Positions 1 to 10,249 of a stretch of DNA of 64,000 bases are shown piece after piece. Every line of letters starts with the position of its first letter. Within the stretch, counting starts at the first letter, position 1. The notes under the pieces were generated by a model that saw only the letters and a program-made list of their open reading frames with translations, did no database searches and had not been told where the DNA came from. The stretch is taken from contig OY970367.1 in NCBI GenBank assembly GCA_963718635.1, forward strand, positions 62,001-126,000, in the 5' to 3' direction. This DNA comes from JAIOQJ01 sp963718635 (lineage in GTDB: Bacteria > Planctomycetota > Planctomycetia > Gemmatales > Gemmataceae). A program made the position numbers and the translations under genes.

Positions 1-24
1 AGACGACTTCATCGCCCAGAGGAT

Positions 25-1358
25 ATGTCCATGTTCGACGTCAATTTGATGCACCACGCCAACCGCACCTGCAATGGTGCTTCGCGCCGCGATTTCCTGC
101 GCGTCGGTGGCCTATCAGCTTTTGGGTTGTCTCTATCGAGCTACCTGCAAGCTGCGACGCAGGCGCCCTCGGCGAACAAGAAGAAGAATCGGGCGAAATC
201 CGTCATCCTCGTCTATCTCGGCGGCGGTCTGTCGCACCACGACAGCTTCGATTTGAAGCCCGATGCGCCCGAAGAGATTCGCGGCAAGTATAAGCCGATC
301 GCCAGCAATGTTCAGGGCCTTCAAGTCGGCGAGCTATTGCCGAATATGGCCAAGGCAATGGATAAAGTCTGCCTAGTGCGTTCTTGCGCACACAACAATG
401 ATCATCACGAAACGGCGACGAACTGGGTGATGTCCGGCCGTTTTGGGTCGGCCTTTGGAGATTATCCGGCCATCGGCGCCGTTGTCGCTCACGAGACCGG
501 TTTCAACGGCACATTGCCGCCTTATGTCGTCGTGCCGCGCAATCCCTCGTTCACCTGGGAGCTCGGCAAGAGTGCGTTCCTCGGCGGACGTTACGAATCC
601 TTCAAAGCCGGCGATCCGAATCAGAAAGATTACAAAGTCCAAGATGTTGCAGCCATTGAACCAATGAGTGCCAAGCGTGCCGAGCGGCGGCAGACTCTGT
701 TGCAGGCTGTCGATGGGTTGGCCAGGAAAGTGCAGGCGAACGATCAGATTGCCACCTACGACGAGTTCCAGCAGCGCGCGGCCAACATGATCCTTTCGGG
801 TGAAGCTCGCAAAGCGTTCAACATTGATGCAGAGTCCGAAAAATTGCGGGATCGTTATGGACGGAACACATTCGGACAAAGCTGCTTACTCGCACGTCGG
901 TTGGTGGAAGCGAATGTCCGTTTCATCACCGTCAGCTTCGGCGGTTGGGATCATCACTCGAAAATCTGGGACGGCCTCGGCAGCAGACTCCCTGAGTTCG
1001 ATGCCGGCTTCTCCGCCCTGCTCAACGACTTGTGCGATCGGGGCCTACTGGACGACACACTCGTTCTGGCCATGGGAGAGTTCGGCCGTACGCCGAAGAT
1101 CAACAAGGATGCCGGGCGCGATCATCGGCACCGGCAGGCTGTATGCTCTTCGCTGGCGCGGGTATCTGCGGCGGATCGGTCGTCGGCGCCACTGATAAAC
1201 AAGGCGCCTATGCGACCAAGCGACCTGTAGCCCCGGCCGACGTGGCGTTCACGGTTTTCGATTCGCTCGGAATCGATCCGCGCAAGCAATTGATGAGTCC
1301 CGATGGCCGTCCCATTGAGATTTTGGATCAGGGCGAACTCGTCAAGGAACTGTTTTAA
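25..1358 (+). CDS. DUF1501 family exported protein (frameshifted)
   Basis: The N-terminus carries a twin-arginine signal (RRDFLRVGG followed by a hydrophobic stretch, residues about 20-45), so the protein is probably exported folded by Tat. The body has DUF1501 hallmarks: YLGGGLSHHDSFDLKPD near residue 65, and GGWDHH and MGEFGRTPKIN-AGRDH toward the C-terminus. The family belongs to the alkaline phosphatase/sulfatase-like fold and is abundant in planctomycetes; no substrate is established. The reading frame breaks near 1122-1134, after GRDH. The next frame continues with AGCMLFAGAGICGGS and family-like sequence to a stop at 1358, giving about 444 aa, normal for the family. Adding one G to the GG near 1132 restores the frame. 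The ATG at 25 has an AGAGGA motif upstream. DUF1501 genes often follow a DUF1549 gene, which would lie left of the window. Confidence 0.85.
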
Positions 1359-1389
1359 GCTGCGCTTTGCACTTTGTGAGATTTTCAAG

Positions 1390-2166
1390 ATGTTTCGTGC
1401 CTGCGCGTTTTATCTTCTGGCGATCGCCTTCGCTTTTCTTACGGGCACGTCCACCGCCCAGCCAAAAAAGGAGAGTACGGAAGCGCCGCCGCAAGTCTTG
1501 TTCGCGATGCCCTTGGCCATTGAGTTGGGCAAAACATCCAAGCTCACGGTCCGTGGATTACGCTTGGATACGGTCACAGAAATCCATCTGCAAGAGCCTC
1601 GATCAACCGGCAAAATCGTTGGCAAAGGAAAGAAGATTGCCGTCCCCAATGGCATGAACGCCAATCAGGTTGGAGATAGCGAGATCGAAATTGAAGTGAC
1701 GTTGCCGAAAGAAGTCGCTGGAAGCGTCGTGCCTTTCACCTTGCTGAACGCTGGCGGCGAGAGCAAGCCGCATGAACTGCTGGTCGGTGATCTCTCCACC
1801 GTGATCATCGAGAAAGAGCCGAACGACAGCTTCAAACAAGCGCAGCCCATTGTCGTACCCTGTGTGGTGGAAGGCACGATTCGCCAACCGCAAGACGTCG
1901 ATGTCTTTCGCTTCGAGGGCAAGCGGGGCGAACATTTAGTCTTCGATCTTCAAGCCAACCGCTTCGGTTCGCCCTTAGACGGCTCCTTGACCCTCTACGA
2001 CGAAAAGGGGCACTCGATCGCCTCCGCCGATGATTCAGCTGGCTCCCTCGACCCGATTTTGGAGATCACGCTGCTACACGATGGCATCTACTTTCTTTCG
2101 CTGATCGACGCGAACGATCAAGGGGCGCCGATTTATCTCTATCGCTTAAACGTGCGGCGGCGGTGA
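1390..2166 (+). CDS. Exported protein with pre-peptidase C-terminal (PPC) domain
   Basis: A protein of 258 aa starting at the ATG at 1390, 31 bp after the DUF1501 stop, so probably in the same operon. Residues 1-22 form a signal peptide (MFRACAFYLLAIAFAFLTG). The C-terminal half (about residues 135-255) has the PPC pattern: EKEPNDSF, then VEGTIRQPQDVDVFRFEGKRG, then an aspartate-rich beta-sandwich ending in YFLSLIDAND. PPC domains are secreted beta-sandwich modules, often attached to peptidases; no catalytic domain is visible here. Planctomycete proteins pairing PPC with DUF1501 neighbours are common, but their role is unknown. It may be shorter than full-length homologues; the end at YRLNVRRR could be natural or a frame break. 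Confidence 0.75.
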   Translation: MFRACAFYLLAIAFAFLTGTSTAQPKKESTEAPPQVLFAMPLAIELGKTSKLTVRGLRLDTVTEIHLQEPRSTGKIVGKGKKIAVPNGMNANQVGDSEIEIEVTLPKEVAGSVVPFTLLNAGGESKPHELLVGDLSTVIIEKEPNDSFKQAQPIVVPCVVEGTIRQPQDVDVFRFEGKRGEHLVFDLQANRFGSPLDGSLTLYDEKGHSIASADDSAGSLDPILEITLLHDGIYFLSLIDANDQGAPIYLYRLNVRRR

Positions 2167-2205
2167 GGCGTTGAGTGCAACTGTACTTTAGCGCTTCGAG
2201 CGGAC

Positions 2206-2634
2206 CTACGTGCTGGCTCGGTCGGCGGTGGTGTGTCGGGCGGAACGTTTACTGGACAGTAAGCGTGTGAAGCTCGCCCGGTGGACGAGATACCATCCCC
2301 CTAACAACGGCGTGAACAACACTAATCCAAAACCGTTAAATCCAACGCAGTAAATTCCGCAACCTACAAATGTAAAGCCGACATACTGCCAATTATTCAT
2401 TCCTATGTCCGGTCCCGTTAGTCCGACGCCTAAGACAAAGACCCGGAAAGCCGTCGATAAGGCGAGTATCCCGCCGCCAACCGCGAACGAGACTACCGGG
2501 ATGGCAATGAACGTACTAAGCACTATCCATATCCAACGGCCCGTACGGCGCCACACCCAGATCAGAAAGACGATCGGGCCGACCATCTGGCAGGTCATGA
2601 TGACCATGACTAATAGATGTTCGCCAAATCTCAT
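2206..2634 (-). CDS. Small hypothetical multi-pass membrane protein
   Basis: The product is 142 aa with about three to four hydrophobic segments (near residues 8-27, 33-60, 62-75 and 85-112), separated by short basic loops such as WRRTGR, and a basic C-terminal tail. I do not recognise the family. The even hydrophobic pattern and conventional ATG suggest a real gene, but composition is the only evidence. It lies alone, convergent with the PPC gene 40 bp away. Confidence 0.45.
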   Translation of the reverse strand: MRFGEHLLVMVIMTCQMVGPIVFLIWVWRRTGRWIWIVLSTFIAIPVVSFAVGGGILALSTAFRVFVLGVGLTGPDIGMNNWQYVGFTFVGCGIYCVGFNGFGLVLFTPLLGGWYLVHRASFTRLLSSKRSARHTTADRAST

Positions 2635-3229
2635 TAGGAGCGTTCCACCGAAACCGTTTAGTTACACCCCGGTCTTATAAACGGCATGTATAACGACGAA
2701 GTATTAGGAAGCATTCCCGCTCTCAATTCCGCACACTGGTCTGCTAGCCCTCGATCGCACTGCTTGCGACGTCTCGACGCCGGCGATTTCCGCATACATA
2801 AGGACTTGACATAGCCACCGAGCGGCTGCGCAACTACGGGGTTGGACACCAACATCCACTGTGTGGAACAGCGATACATCAGAACGGTATAGCGAACAGT
2901 ACCACCCTCCGCCACGGCAAAGAAATAAAGCCATCGCGCACCGCGAACAGGCAGCAGATATATAATGAGTGAAATGAGGCTTAGGCCGGATCCGTTTGCG
3001 AAGTTTCCGCCCGTTTCATCCAATGCTCCCGCGAGCGCCTCGACGCTTTCGTATGAGGCTGACTATAAATTTGCGCAGCGTGTGCAAATTCGGAACGTTA
3101 ATCGCACGGCTGACTCTATTGCCTTCCAGCCGTATACGAGTTCTTACTTTTGTAGTAACGATCTTCGATCCGTTTCAGACTGTGGCCTACATAAACTTGC
3201 TTAGATGCACATAAGTCTCTGAGATCCTG
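2635..3229. other. Spacer before the RND genes; no convincing gene
   Basis: About 595 bp. A leftward open frame of 121 codons (2658-3023) contains one hydrophobic segment but no family signature, and a second frame overlaps it, so it may be chance or a decayed gene. The membrane fusion protein normally encoded just upstream of an RND pump is not here. The base composition is less GC-rich than in neighbouring genes. Confidence 0.4.
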
Positions 3230-6200
3230 GTGTTTTCACGCTTTTTCATCAATCGACCGATCTTTGCTGCCGTGATGTCGATCATCATCACGATTGCGGG
3301 CGGCATCGCCTATTTCACGCTGCCGATGTCGCAGTATCCGCAGATCACTCCGCCTACCATCCAAGTCGATTGCAATTATCCGGCGCGAACGCGCAGACAG
3401 TGGCCGAGACGATCGCCGCGCCGATTGAGCAGCAGGTGAACGGCGTCGAGAACATGATGTACATGAGCTCGAACTCCACGAGCGATGGCTCGTATACGCT
3501 CACCGTCACCTTTCGGCTTGGGGTCGATCTCAACGAAGCGCAGGTATTGGTGCAGAATCGCGTCAACCTCGCTCTACCCCTGCTGCCTGACGTTGTGCGA
3601 GCGACCGGGGTCACCACGCGTAAGCGTTCATCCGAGATTTTGCTGACCGCCAATCTCTACTCGCCGGACCAGCGCTACGACCAGCTTTACCTCAGCAATT
3701 ATGCATTAATCCATCTCCGCGATGAATTACAGCGCTTGCCGGGCATCAGCGATATCCTTCTATTCGGCCAGCGCGACTACGCGATGCGCATCTGGCTCGA
3801 TCCCGAACTCCTGTCAGCCCGCAGTCTGACGCCGGCTGAAGTTATTGCCGCTTTGCGCGAGCAGAATGCGCAAGTGGCGCCGGGGCAGATCGGCCAGCCG
3901 CCGATCACCGAGCAACAGCCGATCCAGATAACGATCGACACCCTAGGCCGACTGGTGACCATCGAGCAGTTCGAGCAGGTGATCGTGAAGAAAGACGATC
4001 TCGGCCGGGTCGTGCGCATCAAAGACATCGGCCGGGTGTCACTCGATGCCCGAAGCTCGGACGTCAGCAATCGCTTTGATGGCAGGCCAACCGTTGGGTT
4101 AGCAATATTCATGCTGGCCGATGCGAACGCGCTGGAGACGGCCGACCTGATCAAGGCCAACTTGGAACGGATGAGCAAGGATTTTCCGCCCGGCGTGGTT
4201 CATGAGATCGGTTACGACACGACGCCGTTTATCCGCGATTCGATCAATGAAGTTTTCAAGACGCTGCGCGAAGCGGTCATCCTCGTCGCCATTGTCGTTT
4301 TGATTTTCTTGCAGAGTTGGCGCTCGGCCATTATTCCCTTGATTGCTGTGCCTGTCGCCATCATCGGCACCTTTGCGGCCATGGCGGCCGTCGGCTTCAC
4401 CTTGAACAACTTGACGCTATTTGGCTTGGTGCTCGCGATCGGCATCGTTGTCGACGATGCCATTGTCGTCGTCGAGGCAGTCGAGCATCATATTGAAAAA
4501 GGGCTAGCGCCTCGCGAAGCGACCGTCAAGGCGATGGAAGAAGTGTCCGGGCCGATCATTGCTGTCGGCTTGGTGCTCACGGCCGTGTTCATCCCCTGCA
4601 CCTTTATCACCGGCATCATCGGCCAGTTTTTTCGGCAGTTCGCCCTCACCATCGCCATCTCAACGATTATCTCGACCATTAACTCGCTTACGCTTAGCCC
4701 TGCTCTGGCCGCCCTGTTATTACGGCCGAAGCATGGGCGTAAAGATTGGCTGACGTGGGGCCTCGATCTTTTACTTGGCTGGTTCTTTCGTTTGTTCGAT
4801 CGCAGCTTCCGCTTTTCCACCTCGATGTATACGCGCATGGTGCGATTGTCGCTGCGCATGGTCGCGATCATGTTGCTCATCTATGGCGGCTTGATCGTTC
4901 TTACCGTCTGGCAATATCGCAGCTTGCCTACAGGCTTTATCCCCTCGCAGGATAAAGGCTACTTTCTGGCGAGCGTGCAGATGCCCGATTCGGCTTCGGT
5001 TGAACGCACCAAAGCGGTGATGGCGAAGGTTGAAGAGATTGCTAAGAGCACGCCTGGCATCAAGAACGCCAGCAGCGTGGCCGGCAACTCGTTTCTCCTA
5101 AGCGCCTACGGGTCCAATTTTGGATCGATGTTTATCATCCTCCAGGGCTTTGATAAGCGACTCAAGGATGAAAAGCAGACGGGCACTGCGCTGCTTGCGG
5201 AATTGAAACGTCGCTTCGCGAAAGAGATTCCCGAAGGTCGGGTTGATATTTTCCCCGCGCCGGCCGTGGCCGGCTTGGGCCGTGCCGGCGGCTTCAAATT
5301 GATGATCGAGGATCGCGGTGAAGCGGGCTTGCGAACGCTTGAGACGGTGACGAATTCCATGGTCGAGCGTGGCAACAAGCAGCCGGGCCTGACGGGTCTC
5401 TTCACCGTTTTCAAAAATAATTCGCCGCAATTGTTTCTGGACATCAATCGCAAGGAGTGCATGCAACAGGGCGTTGACCTCGGCGATCTTTTCTCCATGT
5501 TGCAGGGCTATCTCGGCTCGCGCTATGTGAACGACTTCAATCGTTTCGGCCGCACCTGGCAAGTCGTCGTGCAAGCGGATGCGACTTTCCGCAACGACAT
5601 CGAGGATATCCGCCGTCTCCGCATTCGCAACAAGAACGGTCAAATGGTGCCCTTGGCAAGCTTGGCCGATGTTCGTGAGACCAGTTCACCCTTGGTGCTG
5701 ACGCGTTATAACACCTATTCGGCGGCGGCGATTCAAGGGAATTTCGCACCCGGCTTCAGTTCGGGCGAGGCGATCGGGATCACCGAGGCAGTCTGCAAAC
5801 AGGAATTACCTGCCTCGATGGCCTTCGAGTGGTCCGAACTAACGTACCTCGAACGGACCGGGCAGAACGTTAAGCTGCCTTCGATCTTCGAAGGCTATTT
5901 CTGGACGGATGATCTGAAGAAGAATCTGAGCAGCACCGGCTTGATCGTCGTGGGCGCGATCATGTTTGTCTTTCTGGTTCTCGCCGCTCTGTACGAAAGC
6001 TGGAAGCTGCCGTTGGCAGTCATTCTGGTGGTGCCGATGTGCGTACTTGGCTCGCTCACCGGCGTTTCCATCGCCGATCAAGACATCAACATCTTCACGC
6101 AGGTTGGCTTTGTCGTGCTCGTGGGCTTAGCCAGTAAGAATGCCATCTTGATCGTCGAATTCGCAAAGATGCGCCGAGAGGAAGGCGTGCCGCGCCGAGA

Positions 6201-6540
6201 TGCTATTTTGATGGCCTGCGAGCTTCGCTTCCGGCCGATCATGATGACCTCTTTTGCGTTTATTCTCGGTGTCCTGCCTTTGGTGGTTGCAACCGGCGCC
6301 GGCGCGGAAATGCGGACGGCTCTGGGAACCGCTGTCTTCAGCGGCATGATCGGCGTGACGTTCTTCGGCATCTTCCTGACGCCGGTGTTCTTCTATTTAA
6401 TCGACGGCATGAACGAATGGGACTTCAGCCGAGCTGCTCTCTGGCGGGGTGCGGCGACCACCTTTGATTGGGTTAGTTTTGGTTTCATCCGTCGTTGGTC
6501 GATTTCGCTTGTGTCTCGAAGGCGGAACGTAAATAAGTGA
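3230..6540 (+). CDS. HAE1-type RND efflux pump, inner-membrane subunit 1 (frameshifted)
   Basis: A proton-driven multidrug efflux transporter of the AcrB/MexB (HAE1) class, about 1,103 aa after repair. It opens with FSRFFINRPIFA, the usual RND start, from a GTG at 3230. The pore-domain motif NSTSDGSYTLTVTF follows. TM4 carries the paired aspartates of the proton relay (GIVVDDAIVVVEAVEHH), and the second half has GLASKNAILIVEFAK and RPIMMTSFAFILG. The frame breaks near 3380: CCGGCGCGAAC should read CCGGGCGCGAAC, which gives NYPGANAQTVAE and joins the two parts. That is a one-base loss in a G run, so probably a sequence error. A close paralogue follows 83 bp after the stop. No membrane fusion or TolC-like gene lies within the window, so partners must be encoded elsewhere. 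Confidence 0.9.
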
Positions 6541-6559
6541 TTGTGTTGTTTTATCGCCA

Positions 6560-6588
6560 GGTGGGTTTCGCAAAGCCTTCACCCACCT
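6560..6588. repeat. Hairpin repeat, family B (copy 1)
   Basis: An imperfect palindrome, GGTGGGTTTCGCAAAGCC then TTCACCCACCT, just after the first RND stop. The same hairpin occurs at 18116, 19761, 19825 and 50446, always between genes. The arms are GGTGGGT and ACCCACC. It could act as a transcription attenuator between the two pump genes. Confidence 0.75.
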
Positions 6589-6623
6589 TACGAGGACGGT
6601 TGGTCGCTTGGATGGGCTAAATA

Positions 6624-9600
6624 ATGTTCTCTCGTTTCTTCATTGATCGGCCGATTTTTGCCTCCGTGCTTTCTATCCTTATAACACTTTCCGGGGGCAT
6701 TGCGCTTCTTCACGCTACCCATCACGCAATATCCGGAAATTACGCCACCCACTGTTGAAGTATCAGCCGTTTTTCCAGGCGCTAATTCGAAAACCGTGGC
6801 CGACACGGTTGCCGCCCCCATTGAACAACAAGTCAACGGCGTTGAAGACATGATGTATATGGCGTCGCAAAGCACCAACGACGGCGCTTATACGCTCACG
6901 GTTACCTTCAAGCCGGGCACGAATCTCAATCAAGCGCAGATGCTGGTGCAGAACCGCGTCAACCTCGCCCAGCCAATCCTGCCGGACCTGGTGAAACGTC
7001 GCGGCGTGACAGTCAAAAAGAAATCGCCCAGCGTGCTGCTAATGGTGAATTTGTTTTCGCCCGGAGGAAAGCGCACGCCACTCTATTTGAGTAATTATGC
7101 GACGATCCAACTTCGCGATGAGCTTTCGCGCTTGAACGGCGTTGGCGACATTGGCCTGTTAGGCCAGCGCGACTATGCGATGCGCCTCTGGCTCGATCCC
7201 GGTCAAATGGCAACGTTGAATGTCTCTGCGTCCGATGTGCAACACGCCATCGAAGAACAGAATATCCAAGTTGCCGCCGGGCAGGTCGGCCAACCGCCGG
7301 TGCCCAATGGACAGATCTTCCAGTACACGATCAACACCCTCGGCAGGCTCAGCAATGCGGATGAGTTTGCCGAGATCGTCATCAAGAACGATTCGAGCGG
7401 CCGTATCGTGCGGATGAAAGACATCTCCCACACGGAATTGGGGGCTCTCTCGTACGATCAAAATTGCACCTTAAACGGAAGGCCTTCGATCGCCCTTTCG
7501 ATCTATCAATTGCCTGGCAGCAATGCCTTGGAGACCGCCAACTTAGTCCGCGCCAAGATGGAAGAAATGCGGCAACGGCTTCCAGAGGACGTTGATTTCG
7601 ACATTGTCTACGACACCACGCCATTCATTACGGAATCAGTAAAAGAAGTTCGCAGCACGTTGATCATTGCGATTGTGTTGGTTGCGATCGTCATGCTCAT
7701 ATTCCTGCAGAATTGGCGCTCGGCCATTATCCCGCTGGTGGCCGTGCCTGTAGCAGTTGTTGGCACTTTTGCAGCGATGGCGATCTTCAATTTTAGCTTG
7801 AACAACCTCACCCTGTTCGGCCTGGTGTTGGCTATCGGCATCGTGGTCGATGATGCGATCGTCGTGGTTGAAGCGATCGAGCATCACATCGAAGCGGGGC
7901 TATCGCCGCGCGAAGCATCGTACAAAGCGATGGAGCAGGTATCTGGCCCAGTGATCGCAGTGGGGCTTGTACTTACCGCTGTCTTTATCCCTTGTACGTT
8001 TATCTCCGGAATAGTGGGCCAATTCTTCCGGCAATTTGCTGTCACCATTGCTATCTCAACCCTGATCTCGGCATTCAATTCTGTAACGCTGAGTCCCGCT
8101 CTAGCCGCTATTCTGTTGAAACCGAAAGCAGAGCACAATCCGGAAGCCTTGCCGCGTATGGGTTACGCGATCATCGGCGGTTGGCTTGGCTTTGAATTGC
8201 TCAAGCCCTTTGCCGATACTGCGGGACGAATGTTGCAAGACTCCGTGCAATCGCCTCTATTGCGGCAGTATTTGCCGTGGCTAGCTATTCTATGCGCAAT
8301 TGTCGGCGGCATCGTTTTGGCGCGTAGTTGTCGCCAAGGTGATCGATCGCGTGCTGGTCGAATTCTTCCGCCTCTTCAACGTCGGCTTCGCCGTTTTCAC
8401 TTCCGGCTATATGCACATCGTGCGCGTCATATTACGGGCGAGTGCCTTAGTTCTAATCGTATATGCCGGGCTGTTGGGGCTGACCTATTGGCTCTTCACG
8501 ACGACGCCGACCGGGTACATCCCCAGTCAGGACAAGGGCTATCTGTTAGTCAATGTCCAATTGCCCGATCTTTCGGCACGCGGCAGCACGGATGAGGTTA
8601 TTCACAATTTGGAAGCCATTGCAGCCCGGGTACCGGGCGTGAAGAATACGGTGGCAATCTCGGGGCAATCGCTGTTGCTGAACGCCAATGCTCCGAATTT
8701 CGGCTCAATTTATGTCATGCTCGACGAGTTTCACGACCGTGCCGTGAGGGGTCAAACGGCCGATGCCATCTCTCAGCAGATGCAGGAGGAATTCCGGAAC
8801 CCGCGGCGATTACTGGCGGAACGAATAGACAACGCGCAACCGCCTCCCGAGGCAGGCATCACCAAGAAAGATCGATCCGACCTTCTGGATGAAATGGTGG
8901 CGCAGATTGGCAACGCGAATATCTCCATCTTCGGAGCGCCGCCGGTGGAAGGGCTGGGAACTGCAGGCGGTTTCAAAATCGTGATCGAAGATCGCGGCGA
9001 TCTTGGCATGACCGATCTGCAAGCTGTGAGTTCCCGTGTGGTGGCCGAAGGCGACAATACCCCCGGATTGAACGGGCTCTTCGCCAGCTTCCGGGCCGAC
9101 ACACCTTGGCTTTACCTTGATGTCGACCGGCGCGAAGCGAAGACCATGGGCGTCTCCATCGCCGAAGTCTTCAACGCGCTGCAGATTGATTTCGGCTCGC
9201 TTTACGTGAATGATTTCAACCGGTTCGGCCGGACCTGGCAGGTGACGTTGCAGGCTGACGCTCAGTTTCGCAGCAAGATCGATGGCATGAAGCAACTGAA
9301 AATTCGCAACGACAAAGGCAACATGGTCCCCTTGATGGCGTTTTCGAAAGTGCGAGAAACTAAAGGGCCGTTGATGGTTGTGCGCTACAACATGTACGGC
9401 GCCTCGATGGTGAACGGCTCGCCGGCCCAAGGAACTAGCTCCGGCCAGGCGATCGAGTTAATGGAGAAGCTGACCAACGAAGCCCGGGATAAGCTGGCGC
9501 CTTCGATGCGGGCCGAGTGGACCGAGATCGCCCTGCTGCAACTGCAAGCAGGCAACACCGCCATGCTCGCATTTCTGTTAGCCGTCGTGCTTGTTTTCCT

Positions 9601-10101
9601 GGTATTAGCCGCCCAGTACGAAAGTTGGGCGCTGCCGTTGGCTGTCATTTTGGTGGTGCCGATGTGTCTGCTTTGCGCAATAGTTGGCGTGCGCATTGGT
9701 GGACAGGATGTGAATATCTTCACCCAGATCGGCTTCGTCGTTCTCGTCGGTCTTGCGTGCAAGAACGCGATCTTGATCGTCGAGTTTGCCAAACAACGCC
9801 GGGAGGCCGGCGCCTCGCGACGCGATGCGACACTGGAAGCATGCCAACTGCATTGCGCCCGATTATGATGACCTCATTCGCCTTTATTCTCGGCGTGGTT
9901 CCGTTGCTAACGTCCGAAGGCGCCGGCGCCGAGATGCGTCAAATGCTCGGCACGGCCGTCTTCAGCGGCATGCTCGGCGTCACCATCTTCGGCATCTTCC
10001 TCACGCCGGTGTTTTTCTATGTGATTCAATGGTTCAGCGATAAGCGAGTTGAACAACCAGAAACAACGACCGCGCAGGAACAAGAGCCGCCCACGCGGTA
10101 G
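6624..10101 (+). CDS. HAE1-type RND efflux pump, inner-membrane subunit 2 (three frameshifts)
   Basis: A paralogue of the preceding pump, about 1,158 aa when repaired. It starts at the ATG at 6624 with FSRFFIDRPIFA and keeps the RND motifs: TLPITQYPEITPP, the TM4 proton-relay pair GIVVDDAIVVVEAIEHH, GLACKNAILIVEFAK and RPIMMTSFAFILG. The frame breaks three times: near 6690-6697 (a run of five G where four fits), near 8312-8320 (TTTTGG, one base too many), and near 9850 (CTGCATTG for an expected CTGCGATTG). Compared with pump 1 it has two extra stretches: about 70 residues with hydrophobic segments after TM6, and a charged loop of about 40 residues near 8790-8920 before the FGAPPVEGLG motif. 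With so many other frameshifts nearby I read it as an intact gene in a noisy sequence, but decay of one duplicate cannot be excluded. Confidence 0.85.
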
Positions 10102-10130
10102 GCGGCGAGAGTGCGAGAGATGGCTTGCTA

Positions 10131-10176
10131 TTCTAGCTACGAACATGCGCTTCACCCCGGCAAGCGGGGTGGCGCG
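10131..10176. repeat. REP-like palindrome, family A (copy 1)
   Basis: The core is CACCCCGGCAAGCGGGGTGG, preceded by CTAGCTACGAACATGCGCTT. The same unit (tail CTAGCGACGAAC-TGCGCT plus hairpin) recurs at 14186, 16294, 16351 and 16409. It lies between the second RND gene and the phosphoketolase. Confidence 0.8.
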
Positions 10177-10249
10177 AATACGACGGCGCCTAATTGGAAA
10201 ATTTATATCCGTCACCTTCGCTCACCTAGCTTTTGATGAAAGTTGAACG

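Noticed and set aside
2658..3023. A 121-codon leftward gene before the RND pumps
   Set aside because: Only one hydrophobic stretch, a competing overlapping frame and no family signature; kept as uncertain spacer.
6624..10101. Programmed ribosomal frameshifting in RND pump 2 or other broken genes
   Set aside because: No slippery heptamer with downstream structure was seen at the breaks, and breaks of both directions occur in many unrelated genes.
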